This document shows, piece after piece, positions 28,239-38,097 of a DNA stretch of 64,000 nt. The stretch covers positions 1-64,000 of the forward strand of contig CAKPQH010000002.1 of assembly GCA_934178475.1 (NCBI GenBank), written 5' to 3'. The translations under genes were made by a program, and so were the position numbers. Under the pieces are notes generated by a model. It made no database searches, was not told the DNA's origin, and saw only the letters and a list, made by a program, of their open reading frames with translations. The first letter of the stretch is position 1; every line of letters starts with the position of its first letter. Source of the stretch: an uncultured Clostridia bacterium (GTDB taxonomy: Bacteria > Bacillota > Clostridia > TANB77 > CAG-508).

Positions 28239-28820
28239 ATGAATAAGAGAAAAATTATAGGAATTTGTGTTGTTATATTTGTAATTGTTTTTATTGCTAT
28301 ATGTATTGCAATAGTTCAATTTTCAAAGCATAATTTAGAAGGAGCAAAAAAAGATTTACAAGAAACTCAAGAAAAGTATGGTTGGGTTGAAAAAGAAACG
28401 GTTGATGTTTTAGTTGCAAAATTTAATACGGAAGTAATAGATAATAGCTCATTAAATCCAGCATCAGTTGATTATTTAACGGAAAGTAATAATCAATATT
28501 GGTATGGATTAGTGGATGGAGTTTATTTAGTGGTTGCTCCAAAAAAATATACTGGAGATAAAACAACTGAAATTGTAGATTATATGCTTTTATATGTAGA
28601 TAAAACTAGTAAATATGAATCAGATGCTATTACATATACTAAATACTTAATTAAAGCGAATAATAGTCAAATAGCTGATACAGAAATTGACGCATTATTA
28701 GAAGATGTAAAGACAAAGTCTAATTCTGGTAAAACAGCAAATAATGGCAAAGGTATTTCCATTGGTTATACGGAAAAAGAAGAAGCGTATCAATACCAAA
28801 TTTTAAGATTGTATAAGTAA
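28239..28820 (+). CDS. Membrane-anchored extracellular protein, unknown
   Basis: 193 residues: one N-terminal membrane helix (about 5-27) with a basic front, then an extracytoplasmic domain with regular Thr/Asp-rich strands (NQYWYGLVDGVYLVVAPKKYTG). I do not recognise a family. GGTGGAG precedes the ATG. It follows queH by 23 bases; a second protein of the same general layout follows at 28.9 kb. Confidence 0.75.
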   Translation: MNKRKIIGICVVIFVIVFIAICIAIVQFSKHNLEGAKKDLQETQEKYGWVEKETVDVLVAKFNTEVIDNSSLNPASVDYLTESNNQYWYGLVDGVYLVVAPKKYTGDKTTEIVDYMLLYVDKTSKYESDAITYTKYLIKANNSQIADTEIDALLEDVKTKSNSGKTANNGKGISIGYTEKEEAYQYQILRLYK

Positions 28821-28937
28821 TTACGTGTATTATTAATATTAGGAGAAAAAAATTCAATGAAAGAAAAAGAATTCTATGTATAAGGAATAGAAAATAAAAT
28901 TGTAGTCTTAATATTTTATTGAAGAGGAGTACTATGA

Positions 28938-29435
28938 ATGAAGAATTTAACGGATAAACAGAAAAATATAAGTATAATTTTAATAGTGAGTTTACTTATT
29001 ATTGGATTTATATGTGGTATAGCAACTGGAGTTTCAAGAAAAAATAGAAAAGATGTAAACAATATTATAAATGAAAATGTAATTTATAAAAATACTATAT
29101 CACCAAATGAAAATTTTGTTGAAAACGAGGATGATAAAGTTTTTTACACAATTAGGGTATATCAAAATGACAATGATATAAAAGTAATAGCAAGTTCAAA
29201 TTCTTCATTTGCTAAGGAGATTAGTTATGAAATAGAATGTAATAACGAAATAACAGAAAACGATATAAATGTAGAGTGGCAAACAATAATGGGAGATACG
29301 AATTTCACAAAAGAAAATCAAATTACTGTAGCTGTAATAACTATATCTTCTAATGGAGAAGTTATTAGTCAAAGAAAAGTTAATTTTATTAGTAAAGCAG
29401 TTGATATTATTGTTGACACAATTAATAAAAACTAA
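28938..29435 (+). CDS. Membrane-anchored protein, unknown
   Basis: 165 residues: a membrane helix at about 12-32, then an extracytoplasmic beta-type domain (VYQNDNDIKVIASSNS). Not recognised. The ATG at 28938 is six bases or so after GAGGAG; an overlapping ATG at 28934 opens only a seven-codon frame. About 115 bases separate it from the preceding membrane gene. Confidence 0.7.
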   Translation: MKNLTDKQKNISIILIVSLLIIGFICGIATGVSRKNRKDVNNIINENVIYKNTISPNENFVENEDDKVFYTIRVYQNDNDIKVIASSNSSFAKEISYEIECNNEITENDINVEWQTIMGDTNFTKENQITVAVITISSNGEVISQRKVNFISKAVDIIVDTINKN

Positions 29436-29568
29436 AGTACAAATATATATGATGCATCGTTCTGGTGGAATTGATAGAATTAATGAAAAAACATATGCGA
29501 ATATTTTAAGAATACCAATTAAAATTATTAACAATTAATTTGTAAATTAGTTTTATAGGAGAAATTAA

Positions 29569-30294
29569 GTGAAAATAGGAATAATAACAGATATTCATAG
29601 TAATATACAAGCTTTAAACAAAGTATTAAAAGAATTTGAAAAGTTAAAAGTTGATAATATTATATGTTGTGGAGATATTATAGGGATAGGGATAAATCCA
29701 GAAGAAACAGTACAGGAGTTATTAAAGAGAAAAAATATATTAATTTCAGTAAAAGGCAATCATGAACAATATTTATTAAATGGGTTGCCAAATGAAGTAC
29801 ATGACAATAAACGAAATATGTGTGATGATGAAATAGCTAATCATAAATGGAATCATAGTAAATTAAGTAAGCAATCTATAGAATTTTTAAAGAATATGAA
29901 ATCATCTGAAAGTATAGAAATAGATGGTAAGAAAATTTACATTTGTCATTATCCTCAAAATAGTAACGGAACATATAAAAGGCATATAAAGAGCCCTAAT
30001 ATTAATGAGTTAAGAGAATTATTTGATGTAAAACAATATGATATATTTATATTTGGACATACTCATACATGTAGCATTAATAACGAAGAAAATAAATGGT
30101 ATATCAATACAGGGTCTCTAGGATGTCCTATGAATAGCAATGTTGCAAAAGCAGGAATACTAGAAATTAGTGATGGAAAAGTGAATTTTAGTAGTATAAA
30201 CGTTGAATATAATGTTAAAGAGATTATAGAGGAAATTAATAAATTAAAGTTTCCGTTCTATAAAAAAATATTACATATATTTTATGGTATGTAA
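29569..30294 (+). CDS. Calcineurin-like metallophosphoesterase
   Basis: 241 residues of the YfcE/MJ0936 type. Metal motifs in order: DIHSNIQAL, CCGDIIGIG, KGNHE, ICHYP and FGHTHTC. GTG start with AGGAG at nine bases. Substrate unknown; family members hydrolyse small phosphodiesters or protein phosphates. Confidence 0.88.
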   Translation: MKIGIITDIHSNIQALNKVLKEFEKLKVDNIICCGDIIGIGINPEETVQELLKRKNILISVKGNHEQYLLNGLPNEVHDNKRNMCDDEIANHKWNHSKLSKQSIEFLKNMKSSESIEIDGKKIYICHYPQNSNGTYKRHIKSPNINELRELFDVKQYDIFIFGHTHTCSINNEENKWYINTGSLGCPMNSNVAKAGILEISDGKVNFSSINVEYNVKEIIEEINKLKFPFYKKILHIFYGM

Positions 30295-30327
30295 GAAAAA
30301 GATAAATATTTATAAGAGAGGAAAATA

Positions 30328-30768
30328 ATGGTTGAAATTAGAAAAATCTTAAAAGAAGAAATGGAAGAGGCATTACAGTTAGTTTGGACTGTATTTCTTG
30401 AATTTGAAGCACCAGACTATACAGAAGAAGGAATAATGGAATTTAAGAGAACTATTGATAATAAACAGTGGGTAGAAGATAGAGATTTTTATGGAGCTTA
30501 TAAGGATAATAAGATTATAGGTGTTATTGCAACTAAAGACACAACTCATATTGCATTATTTTTTGTTGATGGTAAATTTCATAATCAAGGAATTGGTAAA
30601 AAATTATATAATAAAATAAATGAATCAAATAAACAAAACTATTTTACAGTAAATTCATCTCCATATGCTCATGAAATATATAAACATTTAGGATTTATAG
30701 ATACAGATAAAGAACAGTGCATAAAGGGATTAAAATTTTATCCAATGAAAAAATACTTGGATAAATGA
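30328..30768 (+). CDS. GNAT-family acetyltransferase
   Basis: 146 residues. The acetyl-CoA motif is NQGIGKKLYNKI after the strand IALFFVD, and YKHLGFIDT is the C-terminal signature. Substrate not predictable. GAGAGGAAA precedes the ATG. Probably in one unit with the phosphoesterase 33 bases upstream. Confidence 0.88.
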   Translation: MVEIRKILKEEMEEALQLVWTVFLEFEAPDYTEEGIMEFKRTIDNKQWVEDRDFYGAYKDNKIIGVIATKDTTHIALFFVDGKFHNQGIGKKLYNKINESNKQNYFTVNSSPYAHEIYKHLGFIDTDKEQCIKGLKFYPMKKYLDK

Positions 30769-30803
30769 AAAGGAAAAGGAAAATATAAAATTTATAAAAA
30801 GTA

Positions 30804-30832
30804 TCTACAAATCGAAAAAAGTATGCTATAAT
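30804..30832 (+). promoter_or_regulatory. Promoter of the CNNM/CorC-type gene
   Basis: A perfect TATAAT at 30827 has TCTACA 17 bases upstream. The transcript would start about 35 bases before the ATG. Confidence 0.55.
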
Positions 30833-30873
30833 ATAAAAACATAAATTTAAAAGAGTGAGGAGTTAGAAAAATA

Positions 30874-32163
30874 ATGTTTACAAAAATTCTAGTATTAATA
30901 ATACTTACATTATTGAATGCATTTTTTGCAGCAGCAGAAATAGCGTATATTTCATTAAATGATGCAAAAATAGATAAACAAGCAAAAGAAGGAAATAAAA
31001 AGGCAAAAAGTATAAAAAAGATGCTTAAAGATCCAAGCAAATTTTTAGCTACTATACAAATAGGCATTACATTAGCTGGGTTCCTATCAAGTGCATTTGC
31101 ATCAGAATCTTTTGCAAGTGTATTAGCACCAATTTTAAATAAATTAATACCACAAGTTAGTCTTGCTGTATGGAATAGTATTTCAATTATATTAATAACA
31201 ATAATTTTATCTTATTTCACATTAATTTTTGGAGAGCTGGTACCAAAAAGATTAGCAATGAGAAATTCAGAAAAAATAGCTTTTGGAACGATAACAATAA
31301 TAAGAGGTATTTCAGTTGTAATGCTTCCTTTTGTTAATTTCTTAACATGGTCAACAAATATAGTATCCAAGTTATTTGGAGTTACTGGTGATGAAGAGGA
31401 AATAGTAACAGAAGAAGAAATTAGGATGATGATAGATGTAGGAGAAGAAAAAGGAACTATAGATAAAGACGAAAAAGAAATGTTAAACAATATTTTCGAA
31501 TTTGATGATAAAGTTATTTCAGAAATTATGATTCCAAGAACTGAAATATTTGCAGTAGATATAAATGATACAATTTCAGAAGCTATAGAAGAAATGGAAT
31601 CAAATAATAACAGATATAGTAAGATACCAGTGTATGATGAGACTATTGATGAAATAAAGGGAATATTATATGTAAAAGATATAGTTGTTTCACAGAAAAG
31701 TAAAAGCACAAAAGTAAAAAATTTAATGAAAGATGCATATTATGTGTCTGAATCTAAGTCAGTAAAAGAAACATTTACAGAGCTTAGACAAAACAAAAAA
31801 CAAATGGCAATAATAATAGATGAATATGGTGGAACTTCAGGTATTGTTACAATAGAAGATATATTAGAAGAAATTGTTGGTGAAATATATGACGAATATG
31901 ATGAAGTCTTAGAAAAGTATAAAAAAGTAAATGATAAAATATACATTTTATCAGGAAGTCTAGCAACATATGAAGTTGAAAAGATATTAGGAATTACAAT
32001 TCCAGAAGGAGAATATGATACTTTATCAGGATATTTAACAGAAGAACTTGGAAGGATACCAGAAGAGAAAGAAAAACCAATAATAAAAACAGAAAAAGTA
32101 GATTATCATGTTGAAAAATGCAAAGATAAAAGAATAGTAAGAGTAAAAGCTTATAAGAAATAA
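30874..32163 (+). CDS. CNNM/CorC (hemolysin C-like) membrane protein with CBS pair
   Basis: 429 residues: DUF21 membrane domain (residues 1-185, about four helices, FGELVPKRLAMRNSEK), two CBS domains (about 200-325, MIPRTEIFAVD, IDEYGGTSGIVTIEDILEEIVGEI split in two), and a C-terminal CorC/HlyC domain. The family is linked to magnesium or cobalt export. AGTGAGGAG precedes the ATG. Own promoter and terminator. Confidence 0.92.
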   Translation: MFTKILVLIILTLLNAFFAAAEIAYISLNDAKIDKQAKEGNKKAKSIKKMLKDPSKFLATIQIGITLAGFLSSAFASESFASVLAPILNKLIPQVSLAVWNSISIILITIILSYFTLIFGELVPKRLAMRNSEKIAFGTITIIRGISVVMLPFVNFLTWSTNIVSKLFGVTGDEEEIVTEEEIRMMIDVGEEKGTIDKDEKEMLNNIFEFDDKVISEIMIPRTEIFAVDINDTISEAIEEMESNNNRYSKIPVYDETIDEIKGILYVKDIVVSQKSKSTKVKNLMKDAYYVSESKSVKETFTELRQNKKQMAIIIDEYGGTSGIVTIEDILEEIVGEIYDEYDEVLEKYKKVNDKIYILSGSLATYEVEKILGITIPEGEYDTLSGYLTEELGRIPEEKEKPIIKTEKVDYHVEKCKDKRIVRVKAYKK

Positions 32164-32172
32164 ATATAATAT

Positions 32173-32214
32173 AAAATAAGATGTTAAAAATTTATATAGC
32201 ATCTTATTTTTTAA
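32173..32214 (+). terminator. Terminator after CNNM/CorC gene
   Basis: AAAATAAGATG pairs with CATCTTATTTT around a 16-base loop, then a T run. Confidence 0.85.
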
Positions 32215-32326
32215 TCCTAAAACATTTACAAAATAAGTGATTTTTTAGAGATAAATTTCTTGTAATAAGATAAGAAATGTGATATTGTATACAAAAAGGT
32301 GTGAGTAATTTTGTTAAATCAAAAGA

Positions 32327-33916
32327 ATGGAATTGGAATATAATGATTTTAAGATAGAAAAAATATATCAAGTAGAAGATTTTTATGAGGATAATGGGAA
32401 AAGTTATAATTCATTTCATTATCACATTTTAATAAAAAAAGTTAAAGAGGAAAAAATGGAAAAGCAAGAAAGAAAAATAATAGATAGTGGATTAATACTA
32501 AAATTTTCTTTTATTATAGTAAGTATAATATTAGTATTGCCTTCAGTAAAATATTTATTTACTTATAAAACAATAGCAAATTTCTCACTATTTAATACAT
32601 GGATTTTAGAGAAAATGGAAGTAGGAAATAAAACATTAATAGATGCAATTTGTTTTGTGGATTTATTTCTTATCTTAACATTTATTTATATAAATATAAT
32701 AAAGAAAGATGTTTTTAAAAAAGTAAAAGAAATAATAATATTTTTAATTATTGTTTCTGTTATTTTTGGAATAGCTATTCCATATATGACATCAGATATA
32801 TTCTATTATTTAGGAATAGGATGGTTAGATAGTAATTATCATGAAAATCCATATTATAGTACAGTTTATAATAAAATGCAAGATGTACAAAACGATGAAA
32901 TATTAAACTCAACAGGATATTGGAGTAAGACTACATGCGTATATGGACCATTATGGCAATTAATATCAAAGGGAATTTCTACTTTATCTTTTGGTAGTGT
33001 AACTATAGGAATATATATGTATAAATTTATTGCAATAATTATACATGTTTTAAATGCAATGTTAATTTATAAAATATGTAAAAAGAAAAGTTTCATGTTA
33101 CTGTACGCATTAAATCCAATGGTTTTATTTCATATGATAACAAATGTTCATAATGATATATATGTAATATTTTTATTATTACTTTCAATTTATTTTATAA
33201 AAAGAAAGAAAAATATCTGGTTGTCATTAATAGCATTAGGACTTAGTGTTGCAATAAAATATTTTACTATATTGTTCTTCCCATTTTTAGTATTATATTG
33301 GACTAAAAATGAGAAAATATATAAAAAATTTTTATATGGATTAGGATATTTCCTATTTATGTTAGCTATAATATCAATACCATATTTGTTTTATGTTAGA
33401 GATATAAATATATTAAAAGCTATGCTTGTACAAGGCGATAAATATAGTCAGTCAATATGGTGCTTACTGTTGGTAGAAAATAGAATGCATGGTTGGAATA
33501 TAAATATAGATGGCTGTAAAATGATGGGATATATAATTTTTATTGCTATATATTTTTGTTTGTTAATAAAAAATTTATTAACAAAAGATTTGAAATGGAA
33601 AAACATCGTAAGGGATTATGAACTAACAATATGTATATTTATATTTTTAGTATTAGCAACATTCCAAGTGTGGTATTTAGTATGGCTATTACCAGTAATA
33701 ATGTGGCAAAAAAAAGAAAATATAATGTTTTATAATAATTTATTTTTAATATCTATAATCCCATTAGGAACATTTATATATAGGCAAAGTGATGGGTACA
33801 TATATGGTATGTGGCAATCTATGATGATTTTATTTTTAGCAGTATTAGTAAAATTGATAAATATCATTGATTGTAATTTAAAACGAAAAAAAATACAAAC
33901 AAAGAAGGAAGGTTAG
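32327..33916 (+). CDS. Multi-span membrane glycosyltransferase-like protein (GT87/PMT type)
   Basis: 529 residues with about 11 membrane helices. An early extracytoplasmic loop contains YMTSDIFYYLGIGWLDSNYH and the Asp-rich LNPMVLFHMITNVHNDI, a layout seen in polyprenyl-phosphate-sugar dependent mannosyl/arabinosyl transferases. The start is unsure: the first 43 residues are soluble and have no ribosome site near the ATG at 32327. The ATG at 32456 follows AAAGAGG and would begin the protein just before the first helix. The acceptor is unknown; with the PssD/PssE pair it is one of few glycan genes here. Confidence 0.7.
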   Translation: MELEYNDFKIEKIYQVEDFYEDNGKSYNSFHYHILIKKVKEEKMEKQERKIIDSGLILKFSFIIVSIILVLPSVKYLFTYKTIANFSLFNTWILEKMEVGNKTLIDAICFVDLFLILTFIYINIIKKDVFKKVKEIIIFLIIVSVIFGIAIPYMTSDIFYYLGIGWLDSNYHENPYYSTVYNKMQDVQNDEILNSTGYWSKTTCVYGPLWQLISKGISTLSFGSVTIGIYMYKFIAIIIHVLNAMLIYKICKKKSFMLLYALNPMVLFHMITNVHNDIYVIFLLLLSIYFIKRKKNIWLSLIALGLSVAIKYFTILFFPFLVLYWTKNEKIYKKFLYGLGYFLFMLAIISIPYLFYVRDINILKAMLVQGDKYSQSIWCLLLVENRMHGWNINIDGCKMMGYIIFIAIYFCLLIKNLLTKDLKWKNIVRDYELTICIFIFLVLATFQVWYLVWLLPVIMWQKKENIMFYNNLFLISIIPLGTFIYRQSDGYIYGMWQSMMILFLAVLVKLINIIDCNLKRKKIQTKKEG

Positions 33917-33922
33917 ATTATT

Positions 33923-36649
33923 TTGAAAAAATTACTTTTAATAGATGGAAATAGTATAATGAATAGAGCTTTTTATGGAATTATGGGAAGCAAAGTGCTT
34001 ACAACAAGTGATGGAAAATATACAAATGCTGTATATGGATTTTTAGCAATAATGTTTAAAGAAATGGAAACAATAGAACCTAATTATATGGCAGTATCAT
34101 TTGACTTAAAAGCACCAACTAAAAGACATGAAATGTATAAAGAATACAAAGCTAATAGACATGGAATGCCAAAAGAACTTGCTGAGCAAATGCCTATGAT
34201 AAAAGAAATATTAAATGCAATGAAGATAGATATTATTGAAAAAGAAGGATATGAGGGAGACGATATATTAGGTACAATTGCTAAATATGGAGAAGAACAA
34301 AATCTAAAAGTATATATTTTATCTGGAGACAGAGATACTTTCCAGCTTGCAAGCAAAAATACAACAATAAGAATACCAAGAACAAAAGCTGGAAAAACAG
34401 AAACAGAAGAATATAATGCTAAAGCAATAAAGAAAGAATATGGAATAGAACCTAAACAATTAATAGAAGTAAAAGGACTTCAAGGAGATACATCTGACAA
34501 TATACCAGGAGTTCCAGGAGTAGGAAACAAAACCGCGCTTACTTTAATACAAAAGTTTGGAAGTATAGAAAACTTATATAAAGCAATAGACGAAGAAACT
34601 GATGAATTAAAAGGAAAAAGCAGAAGTAATATTATAGAAAATAGAGAACTTGCTTTTTTATCTAAAGAGTTGGGAACAATAAATGTAAATGTTCCATTAA
34701 GTGATTCTTTAGAAGAACTTAAAGTAGAAGAGTGGGACAAAGAAAAAGTATTAGAAATATTTAAAGAATTAAAATTTAAGAGATTTATTGAAAGATTTAA
34801 TTTAGAGGGAAGTAAAGAGGCAAAAGAAAATGTTTCTTCAGATAATAAATTAAAAGATTTATTTAAAATAGAAGAAATAGAAAAATTAGAAAAAATTTAT
34901 GAGAAAATTAAAGAAAATAAAAAGATAATTTTTTACTTTGAACATGAAGATAATGATGATAAAGATTTAATAATAAAGAAAAAAATAAGTGCAATTAGTA
35001 TATATTTTGAAGAGGAAAATACAGTTTATTATGCAAGAAGTAATTCAGAAGATTTTTATAAATATTTAAAACTTATTTTTGAAGATAATAATATTGAAAA
35101 GTATGGGTATAAGTTAACTCAAAGTTATATTCTTCTTAGACAAAATAATATTATACCAACAAATCTTAAATTTGATGTAGAGGTAGCTGCATATATTATA
35201 GATCCAACAAAAGGAAAGTATCCAATTGATAACTTATGTGAAGAATATTTAAAAATAACATTAGAAGATTATCTAGCTCAAAATGAAATAAAACAAGAAC
35301 AAAATCAAATGACATTGTTTGATACTATGTCTGAATCAGTGAATGTTCAAAAATATGTTAATTCTTTTTATGTATATTGTATATGGAATTTAGCAGAAAA
35401 GCTGAATAAAAAAATAAAAAGAATAGGTGCTTTAAATTTATTTAATGAAATAGATATGCCAACTGTAGAAGTATTGTCAGATATGCAATGGAATGGAATA
35501 AAGGTAGATTATGATAAGTTAGAAGAATTTGGAAATAGTTTGAAAGATGGTATTAGCTTATTAACGCAAGACATATATAATATAGCAGGAGAAGAATTTA
35601 ATATAAATTCACCAAAACAAATGGGTGAAATTTTATTTGATAAAATGAAATTACCAGTTATAAAGAAAACAAAATCTGGTTATTCTACAGCAGAAGATGT
35701 ACTAGAAAAATTAAAGAAAGAAAGTCCTATAATAGAAAAAATATTAGAATATAGACAACTTTCTAAACTTAATTCAACCTATGTTGAAGGAATAAAACCA
35801 TATATTAATCCTAAAACAGGAAGAATACATTCTTTCTTTCATCAAACAATAACAGCAACAGGAAGAATTAGTTCAACAGAACCAAATTTACAAAACATAC
35901 CAACTAGAATTGAATTTGGTAAGAGGTTAAGAAAAGTATTCAATCCAGAAGAAGGAAAAATATATATAGATGCTGACTATTCACAGATAGAGTTAAGGGT
36001 TCTTGCACATTTATCAAATGATGAACATATGATAAGAGCTTTTAAAAATGGAGAGGACATTCATAAACAGGCAGCAGCTATGGTTCTTCATAAAAATATA
36101 GAAGACATAACAAAAGAAGAAAGATCAAGTGCAAAAGCTGTTAATTTTGGAATTGTATATGGAATAAGTGAATTTGGACTTGGAGAACAATTAGGAATAG
36201 GTAGAAAAGAAGCTAAAAAATATATAGAGAGTTATTTAGAAGAATATGCAGGAATAAATAAATTTATGAAGGAATCTATTGAGACAGCTAAAGAAAAAGG
36301 ATATGCATCTACTATATTTAATAGAAGAAGATATATTAAAGAACTTTCTTCTAATAATTATATGGTAAGACAATTTGGCGAAAGAGCGGCAATGAATACT
36401 CCTGTACAGGGAACAGCAGCAGATATTATGAAAATAGCGATGATTAAGGTATATAAAGCTTTAAAAGAAAAGAATTTAAAGACTAAAATCATTTTGCAGG
36501 TACATGATGAAATGATGTTAGAAGCACCAATAGAAGAAAAAGAAGTTGTTAAAAAGATTTTAAAAACTTCAATGGAAAGTGCAACAGAATTAAAAGTTCC
36601 ACTTGTTGCAGATATATCAGAAGCAGATAATTGGTACAATTGTAAATAA
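33923..36649 (+). CDS. polA: DNA polymerase I
   Basis: 908 residues. The 5'-3' exonuclease domain (1-290) is complete (LLIDGNSIMNRAFYG, EGYEGDDILGTIA, GDTSDNIPGVPGVGNKTA). The middle exonuclease-like domain (about 310-500) lacks the Asp/Glu metal ligands, so proofreading is probably lost, as in many Gram-positive enzymes. The polymerase domain has motif A DADYSQIELRVLAHLS, the O-helix RSSAKAVNFGIVYG and motif C QVHDEMMLEAP. TTG start with AAGGAAGG upstream. Roles: Okazaki fragment processing and repair. Confidence 0.97.
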   Translation: MKKLLLIDGNSIMNRAFYGIMGSKVLTTSDGKYTNAVYGFLAIMFKEMETIEPNYMAVSFDLKAPTKRHEMYKEYKANRHGMPKELAEQMPMIKEILNAMKIDIIEKEGYEGDDILGTIAKYGEEQNLKVYILSGDRDTFQLASKNTTIRIPRTKAGKTETEEYNAKAIKKEYGIEPKQLIEVKGLQGDTSDNIPGVPGVGNKTALTLIQKFGSIENLYKAIDEETDELKGKSRSNIIENRELAFLSKELGTINVNVPLSDSLEELKVEEWDKEKVLEIFKELKFKRFIERFNLEGSKEAKENVSSDNKLKDLFKIEEIEKLEKIYEKIKENKKIIFYFEHEDNDDKDLIIKKKISAISIYFEEENTVYYARSNSEDFYKYLKLIFEDNNIEKYGYKLTQSYILLRQNNIIPTNLKFDVEVAAYIIDPTKGKYPIDNLCEEYLKITLEDYLAQNEIKQEQNQMTLFDTMSESVNVQKYVNSFYVYCIWNLAEKLNKKIKRIGALNLFNEIDMPTVEVLSDMQWNGIKVDYDKLEEFGNSLKDGISLLTQDIYNIAGEEFNINSPKQMGEILFDKMKLPVIKKTKSGYSTAEDVLEKLKKESPIIEKILEYRQLSKLNSTYVEGIKPYINPKTGRIHSFFHQTITATGRISSTEPNLQNIPTRIEFGKRLRKVFNPEEGKIYIDADYSQIELRVLAHLSNDEHMIRAFKNGEDIHKQAAAMVLHKNIEDITKEERSSAKAVNFGIVYGISEFGLGEQLGIGRKEAKKYIESYLEEYAGINKFMKESIETAKEKGYASTIFNRRRYIKELSSNNYMVRQFGERAAMNTPVQGTAADIMKIAMIKVYKALKEKNLKTKIILQVHDEMMLEAPIEEKEVVKKILKTSMESATELKVPLVADISEADNWYNCK

Positions 36650-36665
36650 AACAAAGGAGAAGAAT

Positions 36666-37214
36666 TTGAAAAGAATATTTAGATATATATGTATTGCTTT
36701 AATTATTTTTATAGTTGTTATGACAATAATAAATAAAAATAATATAAAAAAGCATTTTTATAAAGATAATTATAGAGAATATGTTGAAAAATATGCAAGT
36801 AAATATAATGTAGATAAGAATTTAATTTTTGCAATAATAAAAGCAGAAAGTAATTTCAATGAAAATGCTATATCTAATGCTAAAGCTAAGGGATTAATGC
36901 AAGTAATGGATTCTACAGCAAAGGATATATCAAAAGATCTACAGATAGAAGTAGATGAAGAAACAATACTAATTCCAGAAATTAATATTGAGATTGGAAC
37001 TAAATATATAAGTATGATGATTTCTAAATATAAAAGTATTAATTTAGCTTTAGCAGCATATAATGCTGGAAGCGGAAATGTTGATAAATGGATAGAAAAT
37101 GGAACTCTAAAAGATGATGGTTCTAATATTGAAAATATACCATTTAAAGAAACAAATAATTATGTTAGAAAAATATTAAGAGATTATGAAATATATAAAG
37201 AAATATATAAATAA
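36666..37214 (+). CDS. Membrane-anchored lytic transglycosylase (SLT)
   Basis: 182 residues: a membrane helix (about 5-22), then an SLT/goose-lysozyme fold with the catalytic Glu in IIKAESNFNENAIS and the motifs AKGLMQVMDSTA and AAYNAGSGNVDKWI. It cleaves peptidoglycan glycan strands. The start is the TTG at 36666 after AAAGGAGAAG; a longer frame from 36603 would overlap the polA end without a ribosome site. Confidence 0.9.
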   Translation: MKRIFRYICIALIIFIVVMTIINKNNIKKHFYKDNYREYVEKYASKYNVDKNLIFAIIKAESNFNENAISNAKAKGLMQVMDSTAKDISKDLQIEVDEETILIPEINIEIGTKYISMMISKYKSINLALAAYNAGSGNVDKWIENGTLKDDGSNIENIPFKETNNYVRKILRDYEIYKEIYK

Positions 37215-37230
37215 CTAAGAGGGAGAAATA

Positions 37231-37752
37231 ATGGAAGATCCAGATATTACAGAGATGAAAGCAAATTCAAAAGATAGAAATTATGTGCTTAATGCTCTTA
37301 AACAAAAGGGAAAATTATTAGAATTTGTAGATAATGAACTAAAAGATGACGAAGAGGTTGTAAGGACAGCTTTGCAACAAGATGGGGAATCCTTAGAGTT
37401 TGTTAGTAATAGATTGAAAAATAATAAGGATTTGGTAATGCTTGCTATAAATGGAGCTCCATGGACAGCATGTTATGCATCTAATAGATTAAAAGCTGAT
37501 AAAGAAGTAATTATGGCAAGTGTAAAAACATATGGACAAACTTTATATTATGCAAGTGAAGAATTAAGAGATGATGAGGATGTTGTTAAAGCTGCTGTTT
37601 CAAATAAAGGTCTCATAGTCAAATATGCAAGTTTTAGACTTAGAGATAATGAAGAAATTGCAACAATTGCAGTTAAACAAAATAAAGTGGCATATCATTA
37701 TTTAAGTCAAAGGTTAAAAGAAGATGATAATATAAAAAAGCTATTAGAATAG
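37231..37752 (+). CDS. DUF4116 repeat protein
   Basis: 173 residues made of repeated helical units of about 25 residues. Each unit follows the scheme D.E.V..AL...G..L.F.S..LK, for example KDDEEVVRTALQQDGESLEF, matching DUF4116 repeats often found in protist, giant-virus and some bacterial proteins. Function unknown. GGGAG precedes the ATG; 16 bases after the transglycosylase. Confidence 0.85.
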   Translation: MEDPDITEMKANSKDRNYVLNALKQKGKLLEFVDNELKDDEEVVRTALQQDGESLEFVSNRLKNNKDLVMLAINGAPWTACYASNRLKADKEVIMASVKTYGQTLYYASEELRDDEDVVKAAVSNKGLIVKYASFRLRDNEEIATIAVKQNKVAYHYLSQRLKEDDNIKKLLE

Positions 37753-37800
37753 AAAGCAAAATATAAAAAGTGAGCTTTTTTGAAATTAAGTTGAAGAAGT

Positions 37801-37833
37801 AGAAGATTGTTTGAATCTTCTTTTATTCTTTTT
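37801..37833 (+). terminator. Terminator after DUF4116 gene
   Basis: AGAAGATT pairs with AATCTTCT around a 5-base loop, followed by a T-rich tract. Confidence 0.75.
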
Positions 37834-37865
37834 AAGTAAAAGATTACAAAAATACAATAAAAATG

Positions 37866-37893
37866 TTGAAAAAAATATTAAAAGTGTTATAAT
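37866..37893 (+). promoter_or_regulatory. Promoter for small membrane gene and cdaA
   Basis: TTGAAA and a perfect TATAAT with a 16-base spacer, 21 bases before the ATG of the 49-residue gene. Confidence 0.75.
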
Positions 37894-37914
37894 TAATCAT
37901 GGAGGAGATACAAT

Positions 37915-38064
37915 ATGAATAAAAATGAAATAAAAGCAAAAAAAATAAAAGCAAATAGAGGACAATTTGCAGTAAGAATAATAGCAAGTATATTAGCATT
38001 TCTTATGTTATTATCAGTTTGCGGAACATTAGTATATTATGTATATACATCCATAAATGCTTAA
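37915..38064 (+). CDS. 49-residue single-span membrane protein, unknown
   Basis: A basic N-terminus (KNEIKAKKIKANRGQ) is followed by one membrane helix (about 22-45, IIASILAFLMLLSVCG). A strong GGAGGAG site and a consensus promoter support it. It is too short to be called by common length cut-offs. It lies 33 bases before cdaA and is probably co-transcribed, so it may be a partner or regulator of the cyclase; that is inference. Confidence 0.75.
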   Translation: MNKNEIKAKKIKANRGQFAVRIIASILAFLMLLSVCGTLVYYVYTSINA

Positions 38065-38097
38065 AATTAAGAGACTAAAGAAAAAGGAGAATAAAAT

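Noticed and set aside
28856..28882. Eight-codon frame MKEKEFYV after an AGGAG site
   Set aside because: Too short and not followed by a structure suggesting a leader peptide; probably chance or a gene remnant.
29449..29538. 29-codon frame with MMHRSGGIDRINEKTYANIL
   Set aside because: No ribosome site and no recognisable family. It could be the relic of a gene end, but nothing supports translation.
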